NCBI RefSeq assembly: GCF_037044555.1 | Contig: NZ_CP146275.1 | Location: 124,001 to 188,000, forward strand | Direction: 5' to 3' | Source: Pelagibacterium nitratireducens | GTDB taxonomy: Bacteria; Pseudomonadota; Alphaproteobacteria; Rhizobiales; Devosiaceae | Length of the DNA stretch: 64,000 nucleotides | The notes under the pieces: model-generated | Told to the model about the DNA's origin: nothing | Seen by the model: only the letters and a program-made list of their open reading frames with translations | Databases searched by the model: none | Made by a program: the position numbers and the translations under genes | Shown here: piece by piece, positions 62,731-64,000 of the stretch | How the letters are laid out: each line of letters opens with the position of its first letter | Position numbering within the stretch: position 1 is the first letter of the stretch

Positions 62731-64000
62731 ATGGCTCATGCTTGTGCAACCAAGGTCAAACGGGCGCTGCTCTCGGTCTCCGACAAGACCGGCATCATCG
62801 AATTTGCAACCTCGCTGGTGGCGCTCGGCGTTGAGATCGTTTCGACCGGCGGCACCCGCAAGGCGCTCGCCGAGGCCGGGCTGCCGGTGATCGACATTTC
62901 CGAGGTGACCGGGTTTCCCGAAATCATGGACGGGCGGGTCAAGACGCTCCACCCCAAGGTGCATGGGGGTCTTCTGGGCATCCGCGGCAACGACGCGCAC
63001 AAATCGGCCATGCGCATTCATGACATCTCGCCCATCGATCTTTTGGTCGTGAACCTTTATCCTTTCGCCCAGACCGTCGCCAAGGGCGGCGATTATGATG
63101 AAGTTATCGAAAACATCGACATCGGCGGCCCCGCCATGATCCGTGCCGCCGCCAAGAACCATGGCGATGTCACCGTCATCGTCGACCCCGACGACTACCG
63201 CGACGTGCTGGCTGCCCTCAAGGAGCGCGGCGAAGTCGCCTATGACGCGCGCCAGAAATATGCCGCCAAGGCCTATGCGCGCACCGCGGCATACGATGCG
63301 GGGGTTTCCAACTGGTTCGCCAAAACCCTCGATCTGCCCGATCTCACCTGGCGGTGCTTTTCGGGTAAATTGCGCGAAGTGATGCGCTATGGGGAAAACC
63401 CGCACCAATGGGCGGCGTTCTATGCCGATGGCTCCAACCGCCCCGGCGTTGCCACTGCCACCCAGATCCAGGGCAAGCAGCTCTCGTTCAACAACATCAA
63501 CGATACCGACGCCGCGTTCGAGCTGGTCGCTGAATTCGATCCCGAGCACGCCGCCGGCGTCGCCATTATCAAGCACGCCAATCCGTGCGGTGTGGGGCAG
63601 GGCAGAACGCTTGTCGAAGCCTATCAGGCGGCGCTCAAATGCGATCCGGTCTCGGCCTTTGGCGGCATCGTGGCGCTCAACCGTCCGCTCGACGAGGCGG
63701 CAGCGATCGAGATCGTCAAGCTCTTCACCGAAGTGATCATCGCCCCCGGCGCCACCGACGACGCCATCTCGATCATCGAATCCAAGAAAAACCTGCGCCT
63801 GCTGGTCACCGACTGCCTGCCCGATGCCAAGGCCGAAGGGCTCACCGTCCGCTCGGTTGCCGGGGGCCTTCTGGTTCAGACTCGCGACAACCAGAACGCC
63901 GATGATTGCGAGCTCAAAATCGTCACCAAGCGCGCGCCGACCGAAGCCGAAATGGCCGATCTGCTGGTCGCGGCCAAGGTCGCCAAGCACGTCAAGTCCA
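62731..64000 (+). CDS. purH: Bifunctional AICAR transformylase/IMP cyclohydrolase (3' partial)
   Basis: Carries out the last two steps of IMP synthesis. The frame starts [21 protein letters not shown] at 62731 and is open to the window end, so about 423 codons are seen and the C-terminal part is missing. The N-terminal MGS-like cyclohydrolase domain ([30 protein letters not shown]) and the AICARFT domain start ([36 protein letters not shown]) are clear. No ATG alternative is needed. The family is usually about 530 residues long. Confidence 0.97.
   Translation, partial: MAHACATKVKRALLSVSDKTGIIEFATSLVALGVEIVSTGGTRKALAEAGLPVIDISEVTGFPEIMDGRVKTLHPKVHGGLLGIRGNDAHKSAMRIHDISPIDLLVVNLYPFAQTVAKGGDYDEVIENIDIGGPAMIRAAAKNHGDVTVIVDPDDYRDVLAALKERGEVAYDARQKYAAKAYARTAAYDAGVSNWFAKTLDLPDLTWRCFSGKLREVMRYGENPHQWAAFYADGSNRPGVATATQIQGKQLSFNNINDTDAAFELVAEFDPEHAAGVAIIKHANPCGVGQGRTLVEAYQAALKCDPVSAFGGIVALNRPLDEAAAIEIVKLFTEVIIAPGATDDAISIIESKKNLRLLVTDCLPDAKAEGLTVRSVAGGLLVQTRDNQNADDCELKIVTKRAPTEAEMADLLVAAKVAKHVKS

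Overview
The window is a gene-dense stretch of chromosome from a GC-rich alphaproteobacterium. Gene order and content fit the order Hyphomicrobiales (Rhizobiales), and the Devosia/Pelagibacterium group is my best guess. Supporting signs are an NAD-dependent glutamate dehydrogenase of the large 180 kDa type, a hemC-hemD-mitofilin-HemY block divergent from tsaD-gpsA, two IalB-family proteins, many small alphaproteobacterial families (DUF1223, DUF2794, DUF1674, DUF1761), and interspersed palindromic repeats. No prophage, insertion sequence, CRISPR array, rRNA or plasmid gene is visible. The genus is inferred, not proven.

Layout. 1-1.3 kb: end of a cytochrome c maturation operon (ccmC partial, ccmD, ccmG). 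1.4-5.6 kb, minus strand: dapF-mtaB-ftsY-yciB with ATGA overlaps. 5.6-9.9 kb: the SRP/ribosome operon ffh-rpsP-rimM-trmD-rplS, closed by a clear terminator and opened by a divergent promoter pair that shares its -10 region with dapF. 9.9-14 kb: a secreted protein, an ECF sigma factor, its anti-sigma factor, selO and a DUF1223 protein, probably an envelope or redox stress unit behind an ECF-type promoter. 14-25 kb: DUF2794, a Bax-inhibitor-1 protein with a structured leader, thpR, two IalB-like proteins, rlmN, an acetyltransferase, rlmJ, a LysE exporter, argG, a PAS-GGDEF-EAL protein and a divergent sigma-like protein. 25-36 kb: a VOC protein, typA, clpS, a Tat-exported metallo-hydrolase, a membrane protein coupled to a ClpP-like protein, a degenerate GGDEF protein, leuC and ppa. 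36-46 kb: glutamate dehydrogenase, H+-pyrophosphatase, YggT/YggU, a TerB protein and two coupled membrane paralogs. 46-54 kb: phhB, a second membrane GGDEF-EAL protein, an N-acyl amino acid synthase-like protein, tRNA-Thr(CGU) and the hem/mitofilin operon. 55-64 kb: tsaD-gpsA-YciI-EVE, DUF1761, DUF1674, htpX, rsmB, a heparinase II/III protein and the first two thirds of purH.

No single undescribed system dominates; most genes are core housekeeping. The most interesting signals lie between genes. A four-copy palindromic repeat family has compensatory stem changes, and two copies supply the TAG stop codon of the neighbouring minus-strand gene. Two perfect TTAA-N7-TTAA (CtrA-type) boxes stand before a cyclic-di-GMP gene and a membrane/ClpP-like operon, with a near match before an N-acyl amino acid synthase-like gene. 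Other candidates are an ECF promoter-like pair before the secreted protein/sigma unit, a possible ybhL-type leader, an orphan 16-codon ORF followed by a hairpin, and a possible small RNA between the TerB gene and yggT.
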